From contig JBLHWU010000110.1 of assembly GCA_047629355.1 (NCBI GenBank), positions 1 through 21,341 of the forward strand: a stretch of 21,341 bases of DNA, read 5' to 3'. Within the stretch, counting starts at the first letter, position 1; each line of letters starts with the position of its first letter. The notes under the pieces are model-generated. The model worked only from the letters and a program-made list of their open reading frames with translations, did no database searches and was not told the DNA's origin. The position numbers and the translations under genes were made by a program. Positions 7,342-14,619 of the stretch are shown in pieces. Origin of the DNA: CAYUNA01 sp047629355 (GTDB taxonomy: Bacteria > Bacteroidota > Bacteroidia > Chitinophagales > Saprospiraceae).

Positions 7342-8046
7342 TTATAACGAATTCAGCACGATTCGTTCGTCATAGCAAAGTTCTTCTAATTCTAAAAGTG
7401 TTCCGTTGAAAACGTTGAAATCAACATCGCCATTGATGCCATCAAGCCGCCCGCGATTGCCGTATTGCCAAAATTTCCAATCGGCGTCATTCACCAAATG
7501 TGGATTAAACAAAGAATTATAACGCGCTACCCAGATTAGATTTCTCGGAAAACACCCCGTCAGGTGCTCATTATAAAATTTCTGATTGGTATATATAATG
7601 GGTGTCATTGTCGTTTTTTGTTCAACAAGGGTCAACCAATTTTGAATACCATTGATTAAATTCGCGCCAACGATTCCGTCCGTCACTTCGACATCCAAAA
7701 CGGGCGGCAAATCACCATATTGTATCTCCACCATTTCAGAAAAATTAGCGGCTTGCAAAGTAGAAGAAAATTTTGGACGATAAAAATGATACGCGCCTCG
7801 CAAAATTCCGACACGATTCATTTCCTCCCAATTATGACAAAACAAGGTATCAACATGTGTCATGCCCTCGGTCGCTTTCGCAAAAGCAAAGTGAATATTT
7901 TGGTTCGCAACTTTATCCCAGTCTATATCCCGTTGGTGGTGAGAGACATCAATGCCATGCACCGCATAATCGTTCATACGAAGTGTGGGACGGTTGCAGG
8001 AAGGTAGCAACACCACAAAAAACAATATGACGTGTGACGTTTTCAT
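7342..8046 (-). CDS. GH25-family muramidase (lysozyme), lipoprotein
   Basis: Predicted to cleave the N-acetylmuramic acid linkage of peptidoglycan. The 234 residues begin with a lipoprotein signal (lipobox LPSC, Cys17), so it is probably membrane-tethered in the periplasm or on the outer membrane. The GH25 fold is recognisable from GIDVSHHQ (31-38, Asp33), FAKATEG (55-61), GAYHFYR (84-90) and the catalytic strand DVE (Asp118/Glu120), with the late motifs WVARY and WQYG. No cell-wall binding repeats are attached, so it is a minimal single-domain form. It lies alone between two intergenic regions. Cell-wall remodelling is the likely role; an antibacterial role cannot be judged from sequence. 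Confidence 0.9.
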   Translation of the reverse strand: MKTSHVILFFVVLLPSCNRPTLRMNDYAVHGIDVSHHQRDIDWDKVANQNIHFAFAKATEGMTHVDTLFCHNWEEMNRVGILRGAYHFYRPKFSSTLQAANFSEMVEIQYGDLPPVLDVEVTDGIVGANLINGIQNWLTLVEQKTTMTPIIYTNQKFYNEHLTGCFPRNLIWVARYNSLFNPHLVNDADWKFWQYGNRGRLDGINGDVDFNVFNGTLLELEELCYDERIVLNSL

Positions 8047-8337
8047 CCATTGATTAACTTCCTTTAGATTGCCCTGTTCACGGAAGTTATAATTTTTAAA
8101 ATTTGTAGAAGAATTAATTTAAGACCTCAATAAAGGCGAAATTATTGTGTTTTGCACCTAAAAAATGACGATTTAATGTTTTGCTAACAAATTTCGTTTA
8201 GCAAAAGACATTTTAGAGGTAAATATTATTATCGATTGACAAATTTCACTTAAAATGAGGTAATTCGTTGATTAGCAAGTCACTAAAAACTCAGCGTAAC
8301 GTTGATATAACAAATTTCATTCCTGATTTCTAAACAT
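8047..8337. other. Intergenic region upstream of the GH25 gene with a 9-bp inverted repeat
   Basis: AT-rich and without an open frame. It contains the inverted repeat TTTTGCTAA (8179-8187) and TTAGCAAAA (8198-8206) with a 10-nt spacer, extendable to ATGT/GACAT at the outside, about 130 bp upstream of the GH25 start. The string ACAAATTTC recurs three times (about 8187, 8239 and 8310). Either could be a regulator site; nothing proves it. Confidence 0.45.
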
Positions 8338-8376
8338 AAAAAAAGCTGTATCTCAAATTGAAATACAGCTTTTTAG
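8338..8376 (-). terminator. Rho-independent terminator after the lolA-like gene
   Basis: Stem AAAAGCTGTAT (8341-8351) pairs perfectly with ATACAGCTTTT (8363-8373) around an 11-nt loop. On the minus strand it is followed by a T-run, 18 bp after the lolA stop codon. The reverse side also ends in T, so it could work in both directions. Confidence 0.85.
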
Positions 8377-8393
8377 AATGCGTGAAAATGATT

Positions 8394-9068
8394 TTAAATA
8401 CGCATATCTTCCCAGTGACATTCTGGACATTCAGATTTGACCATTTTAAAAGTCGCCTCAGGAATAGCCGGATTGGCAATCAATTTACCCAATTCAAAAG
8501 TAAAACGCGAGCCATCTTTTGAAAATGCTTTGATACGCATCACATCGTTCGTTTTTTTATTCAAAGTCAACCGAACTTTATGGTATTCTGAATCTTCATC
8601 TAAAGGTTTAAATTCGATTTGTTGCACCACTACTCCATCTTCAGGAAATTCATTCACCAAAAAATAAACAAACTCTTCAGACTCATAAAAACTCAAAAAA
8701 CTACTCGGTGACAAAATATCACCCTCGTCTTCTTCCACATCATTGATTTGTACTTCTTCGCTATTTTTCATATGCAACCACAGCGTTTCTCCATCTGAAA
8801 CCATCGTTTGTGCCTCTGCTTCCAAGCGATATTTTTCACCTGATTGCATAAATTTACCTTTTTGCACTTCCGCTGCCTCTTCTGGAATTTCAATCGTCAG
8901 CGTGAAATCTGCTTGCATCGTTTTATAGGATTCGTACTTCGCTTTTACTTTATCCAATAACTTTTTTGCAGCGGGGTCAGATTGATTCGACTTGGTGTAT
9001 TGGTTGTTTTGGGCGAATGTTACCGTGACCAACGCCATCATCATCAAAAATGCCAGTATCTTTTTCAT
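8394..9068 (-). CDS. LolA-like outer-membrane lipoprotein carrier protein
   Basis: Periplasmic chaperone that would carry lipoproteins from the inner to the outer membrane. A signal peptide (1-20, MKKILAFLMMMALVTVTFAQ) precedes a LolA-type beta domain: KYESYKTMQADFTLTIE (44-60), GKFMQSGEKYRLEAEAQTMVSDGETLW (about 71-97) and RLTLNKKTNDVMRIKAFSKDG. At 224 residues the length is normal. Unusual is the end, ECPECHWEDMRI, with a CxxC pair; typical family members have no cysteines there. The Bacteroidota LolA-like family is broad, so the exact cargo is uncertain. Upstream, a MITE-like element ends only 49 bp before the start codon and may have supplied or displaced the promoter. Confidence 0.85.
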   Translation of the reverse strand: MKKILAFLMMMALVTVTFAQNNQYTKSNQSDPAAKKLLDKVKAKYESYKTMQADFTLTIEIPEEAAEVQKGKFMQSGEKYRLEAEAQTMVSDGETLWLHMKNSEEVQINDVEEDEGDILSPSSFLSFYESEEFVYFLVNEFPEDGVVVQQIEFKPLDEDSEYHKVRLTLNKKTNDVMRIKAFSKDGSRFTFELGKLIANPAIPEATFKMVKSECPECHWEDMRI

Positions 9069-9110
9069 AAAAAAAATTTATATTGTGACCGTATTCTTTA
9101 GTTGTATTAT

Positions 9111-9393
9111 TAATGTACTGAAAACTCAACAGATTTTTCAGATTGATTGTGACTAAAGGTAGTTTGAGGGATAAAAGTGGTTTGCAAAAACGCTTTTATC
9201 CCTCAAAAACCCACTCGCGCTGCCGCAGGCAGCGCGCATTGTATTTTTTGAAGCTCGAAAATCTTGCGATTTTCTCGCTGCTTAATTTTTTAGCAACCTC
9301 TTGTTACCATTTACTACTTCATGCTGAGTTAAACTTGGTCATTTTCATGAAAAATCGACCATTTTTAAAATCTGTTGAGTTTTCAGTAATGTA
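9111..9393. mobile_element. 269-bp MITE-like non-autonomous element with 7-bp target duplication
   Basis: The element proper is 9118-9386. Its ends are perfect 20-bp inverted repeats: CTGAAAACTCAACAGATTTT at 9118-9137 and the reverse complement at 9367-9386. Immediately outside, TAATGTA is repeated directly (9111-9117 and 9387-9393), as a transposase-made target duplication would be. Inside are three hairpins: a perfect 15-bp stem (9163-9177 with 9193-9207), a 9-bp GC-rich stem CGCGCTGCC/GGCAGCGCG (9216-9236), and GAAAATC/GATTTTC (about 9257-9274). No transposase is encoded, so movement would need an enzyme from elsewhere in the genome. The insertion lies upstream of lolA. Confidence 0.82.
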
Positions 9394-9463
9394 CTATAAA
9401 GAGATCGCAAAGGTCGGAAAAGCATAATTCTAATGGGTTAAAATTTATTTAAAAAATTATTAA

Positions 9464-9489
9464 AGTAACTCGGTTTTTCAAACCGAGTA
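9464..9489. repeat. REP-like hairpin, left copy of a 26-bp inverted pair
   Basis: AGTAACTCGGTTTTTCAAAC plus CGAGTA is itself a hairpin (ACTCGGTTT, loop TTC, AAACCGAGT) and is the exact reverse complement of 9737-9762. The two copies enclose about 250 bp of further repeats. Confidence 0.8.
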
Positions 9490-9505
9490 GCAGTCATTGG
9501 AGTTT

Positions 9506-9672
9506 CTAAGGAATACAAAATAAGTAACTATAGATTCTTGGTAGTGAGACTTTGTTCCCCGTTTTTGCTTTGAAACTGCGATTTACATTGATAATAATGA
9601 GCATTTTTAAAGTGAAAAATGAAGGCAAAATATCCTGTCAAGAATCTATAGTTATTTATTTCGCATTCCTAG
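9506..9672. repeat. 167-bp long imperfect palindrome (possible MITE or IS relic)
   Basis: The arms 9506-9540 and 9639-9672 are reverse complements with few mismatches, including a perfect 16-bp core TAACTATAGATTCTTG (9525-9540) and its partner (9639-9654). The inner flanks keep weaker complementarity almost to the centre near 9590, so the whole segment could fold as one long hairpin. No target duplication is seen at its edges and no open frame lies inside. Confidence 0.7.
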
Positions 9673-9710
9673 CCCAGAGTGGTAGAAGATAATCCTTCAT
9701 TATTTAACAT

Positions 9711-9762
9711 TTCAGGTTGAAAACCCGAAGGACAAATACTCGGTTTGAAAAACCGAGTTACT
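9711..9762. repeat. Two REP-like GAA-triloop hairpins, possible terminator of the methyltransferase gene
   Basis: Hairpin one is TTCAGGTT-GAA-AACCCGAA (9711-9729, one mismatch). Hairpin two is ACTCGGTTT-GAA-AAACCGAGT (9739-9759), inside the 26-bp copy 9737-9762 that mirrors 9464-9489. On the minus strand the second one starts 9 bp after the methyltransferase stop codon, so it may end or stabilise that transcript, though no T-run follows. Confidence 0.7.
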
Positions 9763-9770
9763 TGAGCAAT

Positions 9771-10445
9771 TTACTGGCGAATTAGTTTAAAAATATTCAC
9801 CTGCACCGTCGAGTCATCCAATTTTTGCTCCATCGAATACTCCGAGACCAAAAATCCTTCCTTCTCTAAACGCTGCATGAAAGGTCGCGTATGCTGGCGA
9901 TTGGGGTCACTTAATAAAATCATATTGCCTTGCTGACACAACGCTTTGAAGGTTTTTAACAGTGGAGGATAAGCATCTTTTTCGTAGGCTACATCCGCTG
10001 CTAAAATCAAATCTGCCGTGAAATTAGGATTCGGATTCCGCCAATCCATTGTTTCAAAATGAGCAGGATTTGCTTCGTTCAATTGCCAATTTTCTTCCGC
10101 AAAATCTACCGCTGCTTGAATGTAATCTGTAAAAATAACTTTTGCGCCCAACTTGCTTGCCACGATACCCGTAAAACCTAAACCGCAACCAATTTCTGTC
10201 ACTTTCATACCTTTTTGAATGAGTTTTTCTTTCACTAAAAACTCACCCAAAGCAACTGCAGAATGCCACAAATCAGCCCAATATGGAATTTGTTCATCTT
10301 GATATGCCGCGTCATTTTCGTCCAAAGCAAAGAAAGCTTCGATGAGTTCATCGACGTTGGTGGCGCGGTTGATTGCGACGGATAATTTTGTGTTATCATT
10401 GTCTAAATGAAAGGTTTGTCGCTTTGTTTTTAAGTTATTTGACAT
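9771..10445 (-). CDS. Class I SAM-dependent methyltransferase, METTL21/Methyltransf_16-like
   Basis: Transfers a methyl group from S-adenosylmethionine; relatives in this group methylate protein lysines, but the substrate here is unknown. The 224-residue form begins at the Met at 10445 (MSNNLKTKRQTFHL); the frame extends to 10490 but the extra residues look non-conserved. The SAM-binding loop is TEIGCGLGFTG (83-93). The ribose-binding acidic position follows at IFTDY, and DLILAADVAYEKD fits the D-x-x-x-A-x-D-V-x-Y-E strand of this group. IPYWADLWHSAVALGEFL before motif I is also typical. It lies 136 bp downstream of the glycosyltransferase with a hairpin between them, so it may be transcribed separately. 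Confidence 0.82.
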   Translation of the reverse strand: MSNNLKTKRQTFHLDNDNTKLSVAINRATNVDELIEAFFALDENDAAYQDEQIPYWADLWHSAVALGEFLVKEKLIQKGMKVTEIGCGLGFTGIVASKLGAKVIFTDYIQAAVDFAEENWQLNEANPAHFETMDWRNPNPNFTADLILAADVAYEKDAYPPLLKTFKALCQQGNMILLSDPNRQHTRPFMQRLEKEGFLVSEYSMEQKLDDSTVQVNIFKLIRQ

Positions 10446-10560
10446 TAATTTAGAACTTTTTGGACGGAGCTTGGCGGCACTCTTTATCACTCAAAATTTT
10501 AAGCGTGCCTCAGCGCTGCTGCTTTGTGTACTATATATATAATTGTTGTTACCAAAGAGG

Positions 10561-10577
10561 CTGCCACGCTGTGGCAG
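10561..10577. repeat. Short GC-rich hairpin after the glycosyltransferase gene
   Basis: CTGCCAC-GCT-GTGGCAG forms a perfect 7-bp stem 4 bp beyond the glycosyltransferase stop codon. No T-run follows on the minus strand, so it is either a weak terminator or a REP-like repeat. Its CTGCC/GGCAG core recurs in the MITE at 9216-9236. Confidence 0.5.
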
Positions 10578-10581
10578 TAAA

Positions 10582-11646
10582 TCAAGTAAAAAAACTATAC
10601 GATTCTGACCCTAAATTCAACTTTTCAAAATAAGCTAAAATCTCCGCTTTCCCCTCTGGTGAGGCGACGGCGACTATCACCTGTGGATTTTCTAAGGTTG
10701 CTAATTTCTCAAAATTGTCCATCGTCGAACCAAATAATTGAATACCCCATTTTCGCGGATTGTTGCACAACCAATGATACGAAATGCCTTTAATTTCGAG
10801 CATTTGCCCCAGATTCTTCCCTTTTTTACCCGCTCCCCAAAGTACCAACGGACGACTCGCATCATATTCTAATTCTAAAAAATAAGGCAATTTTAAATTG
10901 AAATAATTATTGTTGGAATAAACCTCCATCGTGCGCGAAGAACGAGTAGAATGGTCTCGCCAATAATGCATAACTTGCTCGCTTCCCACGACTTTTAATC
11001 CATTTTTGTAAAAGCGAAAACAAAGGTCATAATCTTCTGGATACGTAGAATTATCAAACACGCCACAGCGAATTAAATCTTCTCGAAAGACCATCCAACA
11101 AGGAGATGGAATGACACATTCTTTATAAATTTCCGAAAAATTATCGTTACGAATAGTTAGCTCATTGAGCCAATTTTGATAGCGAAAATAACCGTCGTTT
11201 GGTGGAAATTTTTCAGACATCTCCTTTGCTGTAAGCGAATGAATTTCGTCGTTTTGATTACCAGAACGGCTACCCTCTGTTTTAAAGTATTGAACACAAC
11301 CCGTCGCTAAATATCCTTGTCCGTTTTTAATTAAATTTGATTTTAAAACAGCCAATTTTTCCGGAGCCATCACATCATCGGCATCCATCCGTGTTATCAA
11401 TTCTCCCCTGTTGTTTTCAAAAGCTAATCGAAGTGCTGGAATAATGCCTTTCTCTGTATTTTGAAAAACTTGAATACGGGCGTCTTTTTCAGCAAATGTT
11501 TTTAAAATTGCTTCCGATCTATCCGTTGAAAAATCGTTGACAGCCAGTAATTCCCAATCCAATTCCGTTTGCTGAATAATGGAATTCAGGCACTGAGAAA
11601 GGTACGGGTCTGCGTTGAAAACAGGAAGAAGAATGCTGATTTTCAT
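10582..11646 (-). CDS. Family 2 glycosyltransferase with C-terminal Rossmann-like domain
   Basis: Transfers a sugar from a nucleotide-sugar donor, probably during envelope polysaccharide synthesis; donor and acceptor are unknown. Residues 1-235 are a GT-A fold: MKISILLPVFNADPYL start, acidic VNDFSTD (36-42), the metal-binding DxD as Asp88-Ala-Asp90 in TRMDADD, and PEDYDL (203-208) with the probable catalytic base. There is no membrane helix. Residues about 265-354 form a second domain starting RPLVLWGAGKKGKNLG (Gly-rich loop 271-277), which looks like a small Rossmann fold of the kind seen beside sugar-modifying enzymes. The gene is divergent from rpsA and not in an obvious polysaccharide cluster. 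Confidence 0.88.
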   Translation of the reverse strand: MKISILLPVFNADPYLSQCLNSIIQQTELDWELLAVNDFSTDRSEAILKTFAEKDARIQVFQNTEKGIIPALRLAFENNRGELITRMDADDVMAPEKLAVLKSNLIKNGQGYLATGCVQYFKTEGSRSGNQNDEIHSLTAKEMSEKFPPNDGYFRYQNWLNELTIRNDNFSEIYKECVIPSPCWMVFREDLIRCGVFDNSTYPEDYDLCFRFYKNGLKVVGSEQVMHYWRDHSTRSSRTMEVYSNNNYFNLKLPYFLELEYDASRPLVLWGAGKKGKNLGQMLEIKGISYHWLCNNPRKWGIQLFGSTMDNFEKLATLENPQVIVAVASPEGKAEILAYFEKLNLGSESYSFFT

Positions 11647-11971
11647 ATTGAATTTAAACAGTTTTAAAAGTCAGACAAATGTGGTAAATCTGACTTCTGT
11701 CCTTTTTTTTTGCAAAAATCCACTTTCTTTCCACATTTTCCGTCATATTTTCAAAATATTTAAAGACATCTCCTAAATGCTTGTTTTTCAATGAAATAAA
11801 TAGTATTTTCGCGCCCGTTTTGGAAGAAAAGTTTATCTTTTCTAAAAAACAGTGTATCAACCTTATTTTTAATTAAACTTTGAAGATTAGGAAAAAAATG
11901 TAAGTCCCTGTTTTATTCATTTAGAATAAACTTTCATCGTCTAATTTTCATAAAACTAAAGCATTCACTTA
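11647..11971. other. Divergent intergenic region and rpsA leader
   Basis: 325 bp without a credible gene. After the probable promoter (separate entry) the rpsA leader would be about 150 nt long. It contains two small hairpins: AGAAAAG-TTTAT-CTTTTCT (about 11824-11842) and TTTATTC-ATTTA-GAATAAA (11912-11930). No T-run follows either, so they are not terminators. A long structured leader would fit self-regulation, which is known for S1 in other bacteria, but this is inference. Confidence 0.5.
11781..11811 (+). promoter_or_regulatory. Probable rpsA promoter (-33 TTG, -7 TATTTTCG)
   Basis: TTG at 11781-11783 is followed after 20 bp by TATTTTCG (11804-11811), which matches the Bacteroidota -7 box TAnnTTTG in all but one position. 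The spacing fits the usual range for this phylum. Transcription would start near 11818. Confidence 0.5.
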
Positions 11972-14485
11972 ATGCTAGAAGAAAAAAATCCAGAAATGGA
12001 AGAGACTGCAAATGATGCAGTAACTCCAGAAACAACTCCTGAAACAGTTGTTGAACAAGCAAAATCAGTAGCTGCGCAAGCGGTTGAGTCTGTGAAAGAA
12101 ACAGCGGCTGAAGTTGTAGAAACGGTAAAAGAAACCGCAGCACCAGTTGTTGAATCTGTAAAAGAAGCAGTTAAGCCTGCAAGAACTACGGTAGCTGAAA
12201 CCGCTAAATCTATCAAACGAGCAGTTACGCCAACCATGACCGAAGAGGATGTGGCTGAGCCAATGCCGGACTTAGACGAGGAAATTGTGGACGATACTGC
12301 TCACGATGACTTTGATTGGGATGGTGGTAACCGACAGGTTTTAACGTATTCTGATTCAGAAATCGCGGCTTATATTGAAGAATATGACGCAACGTTAAGT
12401 TCTGTTGCTGACAGTCAAATTGTAAGTGGTGTTGTTACTGCAATCAATGACGGTGATGTACTTTTGGACATCAACTACAAGTCAGATGGTTTGGTTTCAC
12501 TAAGTGAATTCCGTGACATGCCAGATATGGCAGTTGGTGATTTAGTTAGCGTCTATGTGGAGAAACAAGAAGATGATCGCGGACAATTGGTATTGTCTCG
12601 TCGTAAAGCTAAATTGTTGCAAGCATGGGAATCTATCAAGGATTCATTTGTAAACGGTACCGTAATCAAAGGTAAAATCATCCACAAAACAAAGGGTGGT
12701 TTGATTGCAGATTGCAGTGGTTTGGAAACATTCTTACCAGGTTCACAAATTGACATTAAGCCAATTATGGACTATGACCAATTCGTTGGTCGCGAGATGG
12801 AATTCAAGGTTGTAAAAATCAATGAGCAAATCAAAAATGCAGTTGTATCTCACAAAGCATTGATTGAAAGCGATTTGGCAGAGCAACGTGAAGCTATCAT
12901 CGGTAGCCTTGAAAAAGGTCAGGTTCTTGAAGGATTAGTTAAAAACATTACAGACTTTGGTGCATTCCTTGATTTGGGAGGTGTCGATGGTCTATTGTAC
13001 ATTACTGATATTTCTTGGGGTCGAATTAGCCACCCGAATCAAATCCTTTCTTTGAATCAAAAAATCAACGTTGTAGTACTTGATTTTGATGAGAACAAGA
13101 AACGTATTTCTTTGGGTCTTAAACAATTGCAACCACATCCGTGGGAAGTATTGGCAGAAACTATCAATGAAGGTTCTACTGTTAAAGGTAAAATCGTTAA
13201 CATTGAAGACTACGGTGCTTTCTTGGAAATTCAGCCAGGTGTTGAAGGTTTGATTCACGTATCTGAGGTTAGCTGGAGTAACCAGCCAATCAACGCACGT
13301 GAGTTCTTCAAAATGGGTGAAGAATTGGACGCAAAAGTTGTTACGGTTAACCGAAACGACCGCAAAATGTCATTATCTGTGAAACAAATGAGTGAAGACC
13401 CTTGGACGGTTATCTCTGATAAGTTTCCAGTGGGCAGTCGCCACACAGGTAAAGTGAAAAACTTGACGCCTTACGGTGTATTCATCGAAATGTCTGACGG
13501 AATTGGAGGAATGATTCACATTTCTGATTTGTCTTGGACAAAACGATACAATCACCCATCTGAATTTACCAAAGTAGGTAAAGACATTGATGTAGTGATT
13601 TTGGACATTGACCAAAACCACCGTAAATTGTCATTGGGTCACAAACAAACGGAAGAAAACCCTTGGGATACTTTCGAAAATGTTTTCCCAGTTGGTTCTT
13701 ACCACGAAGGTACTATCGTACGCCGCGACGACAAAGGTGGCATCGTACAATTGCCTTATGGTTTGGAAGCATTCGCACCGATTCGTCACTTGCGCAAGGA
13801 AGATGGCAAATTAGCGGAAGTGGAAGAAGTGTTGACTATCAAAGTGATTGAATTCAACCGTGATGACAAACGAATCATCGTTTCTCACACTCGTTACTTG
13901 GATGATATTCGTCGTGAGGCGGATGATTCTGTACGAGCAGAGCAAAATGCTGAACGTAAAGAAACACGATCTTCTATCAAGAAAACACAAGAGAAAGTTG
14001 AAAAAACAACTCTTGGTGACTTGGCAGGTTTGGCAGATTTGAAGGTTGCATTGCAAGGCAACGCACCAACTCCTCCGCCGTTGAAAAAACCAGCACCGAA
14101 GAAAGCAGAAGTGAAAGAAGCAACTACCGAAGCAGCAGCACCAGTGGCTGAAGCAACAGTAGAAGCAACTCCAGCTGCTGAAGTGAAAGCAGAAGCTGCT
14201 CCAGCTGCTGCTGATAAATTGACTAAAGTCGAAGGTATCGGACCTAAGATTCAAGGCGTTTTGAACAACAATGGGATTACGACTTTCGCTCAATTGGCTG
14301 CGGCTAAAGCGGAAGACATCAAAACTATGTTGACTGAAGCGGAAGGCAACTTCGGTTTCCACAATCCAACTACATGGCCTGAGCAAGCGCAAATGGCAGC
14401 AGACGGAAAATGGGACGAATTGAAGACATGGCAAGATGCATCGGATGGTGGTAAGCCAGTCGAAGTAAAATCTGAAGAAAAGTAA
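11972..14485 (+). CDS. rpsA: 30S ribosomal protein S1 with N-terminal repeat and C-terminal HhH extensions
   Basis: Binds mRNA on the small ribosomal subunit. Six S1 RNA-binding domains are visible at about 147-212, 226-296, 315-385, 400-472, 486-559 and 573-641; domains 3-5 carry the best DFGAFLDL/DYGAFLEI-type motifs. The segment LGDLAGLADL (681-690) is a conserved S1 tail element. Two additions make it 837 residues rather than about 560-600: an acidic N-terminal arm (1-140) with an 11-residue amphipathic repeat at 38-70, and after an Ala/Glu/Lys/Pro linker (695-748) a domain starting KLTKVEGIGPKIQGVL (749-837), a helix-hairpin-helix motif. The first Met is kept; Met9 is a possible alternative. 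A terminator follows 75 bp after the stop. Confidence 0.95.
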   Translation: MLEEKNPEMEETANDAVTPETTPETVVEQAKSVAAQAVESVKETAAEVVETVKETAAPVVESVKEAVKPARTTVAETAKSIKRAVTPTMTEEDVAEPMPDLDEEIVDDTAHDDFDWDGGNRQVLTYSDSEIAAYIEEYDATLSSVADSQIVSGVVTAINDGDVLLDINYKSDGLVSLSEFRDMPDMAVGDLVSVYVEKQEDDRGQLVLSRRKAKLLQAWESIKDSFVNGTVIKGKIIHKTKGGLIADCSGLETFLPGSQIDIKPIMDYDQFVGREMEFKVVKINEQIKNAVVSHKALIESDLAEQREAIIGSLEKGQVLEGLVKNITDFGAFLDLGGVDGLLYITDISWGRISHPNQILSLNQKINVVVLDFDENKKRISLGLKQLQPHPWEVLAETINEGSTVKGKIVNIEDYGAFLEIQPGVEGLIHVSEVSWSNQPINAREFFKMGEELDAKVVTVNRNDRKMSLSVKQMSEDPWTVISDKFPVGSRHTGKVKNLTPYGVFIEMSDGIGGMIHISDLSWTKRYNHPSEFTKVGKDIDVVILDIDQNHRKLSLGHKQTEENPWDTFENVFPVGSYHEGTIVRRDDKGGIVQLPYGLEAFAPIRHLRKEDGKLAEVEEVLTIKVIEFNRDDKRIIVSHTRYLDDIRREADDSVRAEQNAERKETRSSIKKTQEKVEKTTLGDLAGLADLKVALQGNAPTPPPLKKPAPKKAEVKEATTEAAAPVAEATVEATPAAEVKAEAAPAAADKLTKVEGIGPKIQGVLNNNGITTFAQLAAAKAEDIKTMLTEAEGNFGFHNPTTWPEQAQMAADGKWDELKTWQDASDGGKPVEVKSEEK

Positions 14486-14559
14486 AAAACGATTGACGGC
14501 GGACGATACACTTCTTACAGCAGTGTAGTGAAGACCAAAATTGTTTTTTCAGAATATAA

Positions 14560-14600
14560 AAATCCTCAATCGAGTAATCGGTTGGGGATTTTTTTATTTT
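14560..14600 (+). terminator. Rho-independent terminator of rpsA
   Basis: AATCCTCAA (14561-14569) pairs with TTGGGGATT (14582-14590), with one G-T pair, and is followed by a T-run. It lies about 75 bp after the rpsA stop codon. A TATTTTTG string at 14595-14602 overlaps the T-run and could double as a -7 box for folB, but no -33 element supports that. Confidence 0.8.
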
Positions 14601-14619
14601 TGTCGTTCCATTATCATTT

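Noticed and set aside
9143..9427. 94-codon open frame across the MITE-like element (plus strand)
   Set aside because: It begins inside the element, crosses its right end and target duplication, and its product has no recognisable motif or transposase signature.
11654..11860. 68-codon minus-strand frame between the glycosyltransferase gene and rpsA
   Set aside because: It overlaps the probable rpsA promoter, has no recognisable domain and a composition typical of translated AT-rich non-coding DNA.
13811..14434. Long 207-codon antisense frame within rpsA
   Set aside because: It mirrors the biased codon use of the Ala/Glu/Lys-rich S1 tail; the product is Phe/Cys/Ser-rich low complexity without a domain.
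14595..14602. TATTTTTG as folB promoter
   Set aside because: It overlaps the T-run of the rpsA terminator and has no -33 element at a proper distance, so a chance match is likely.
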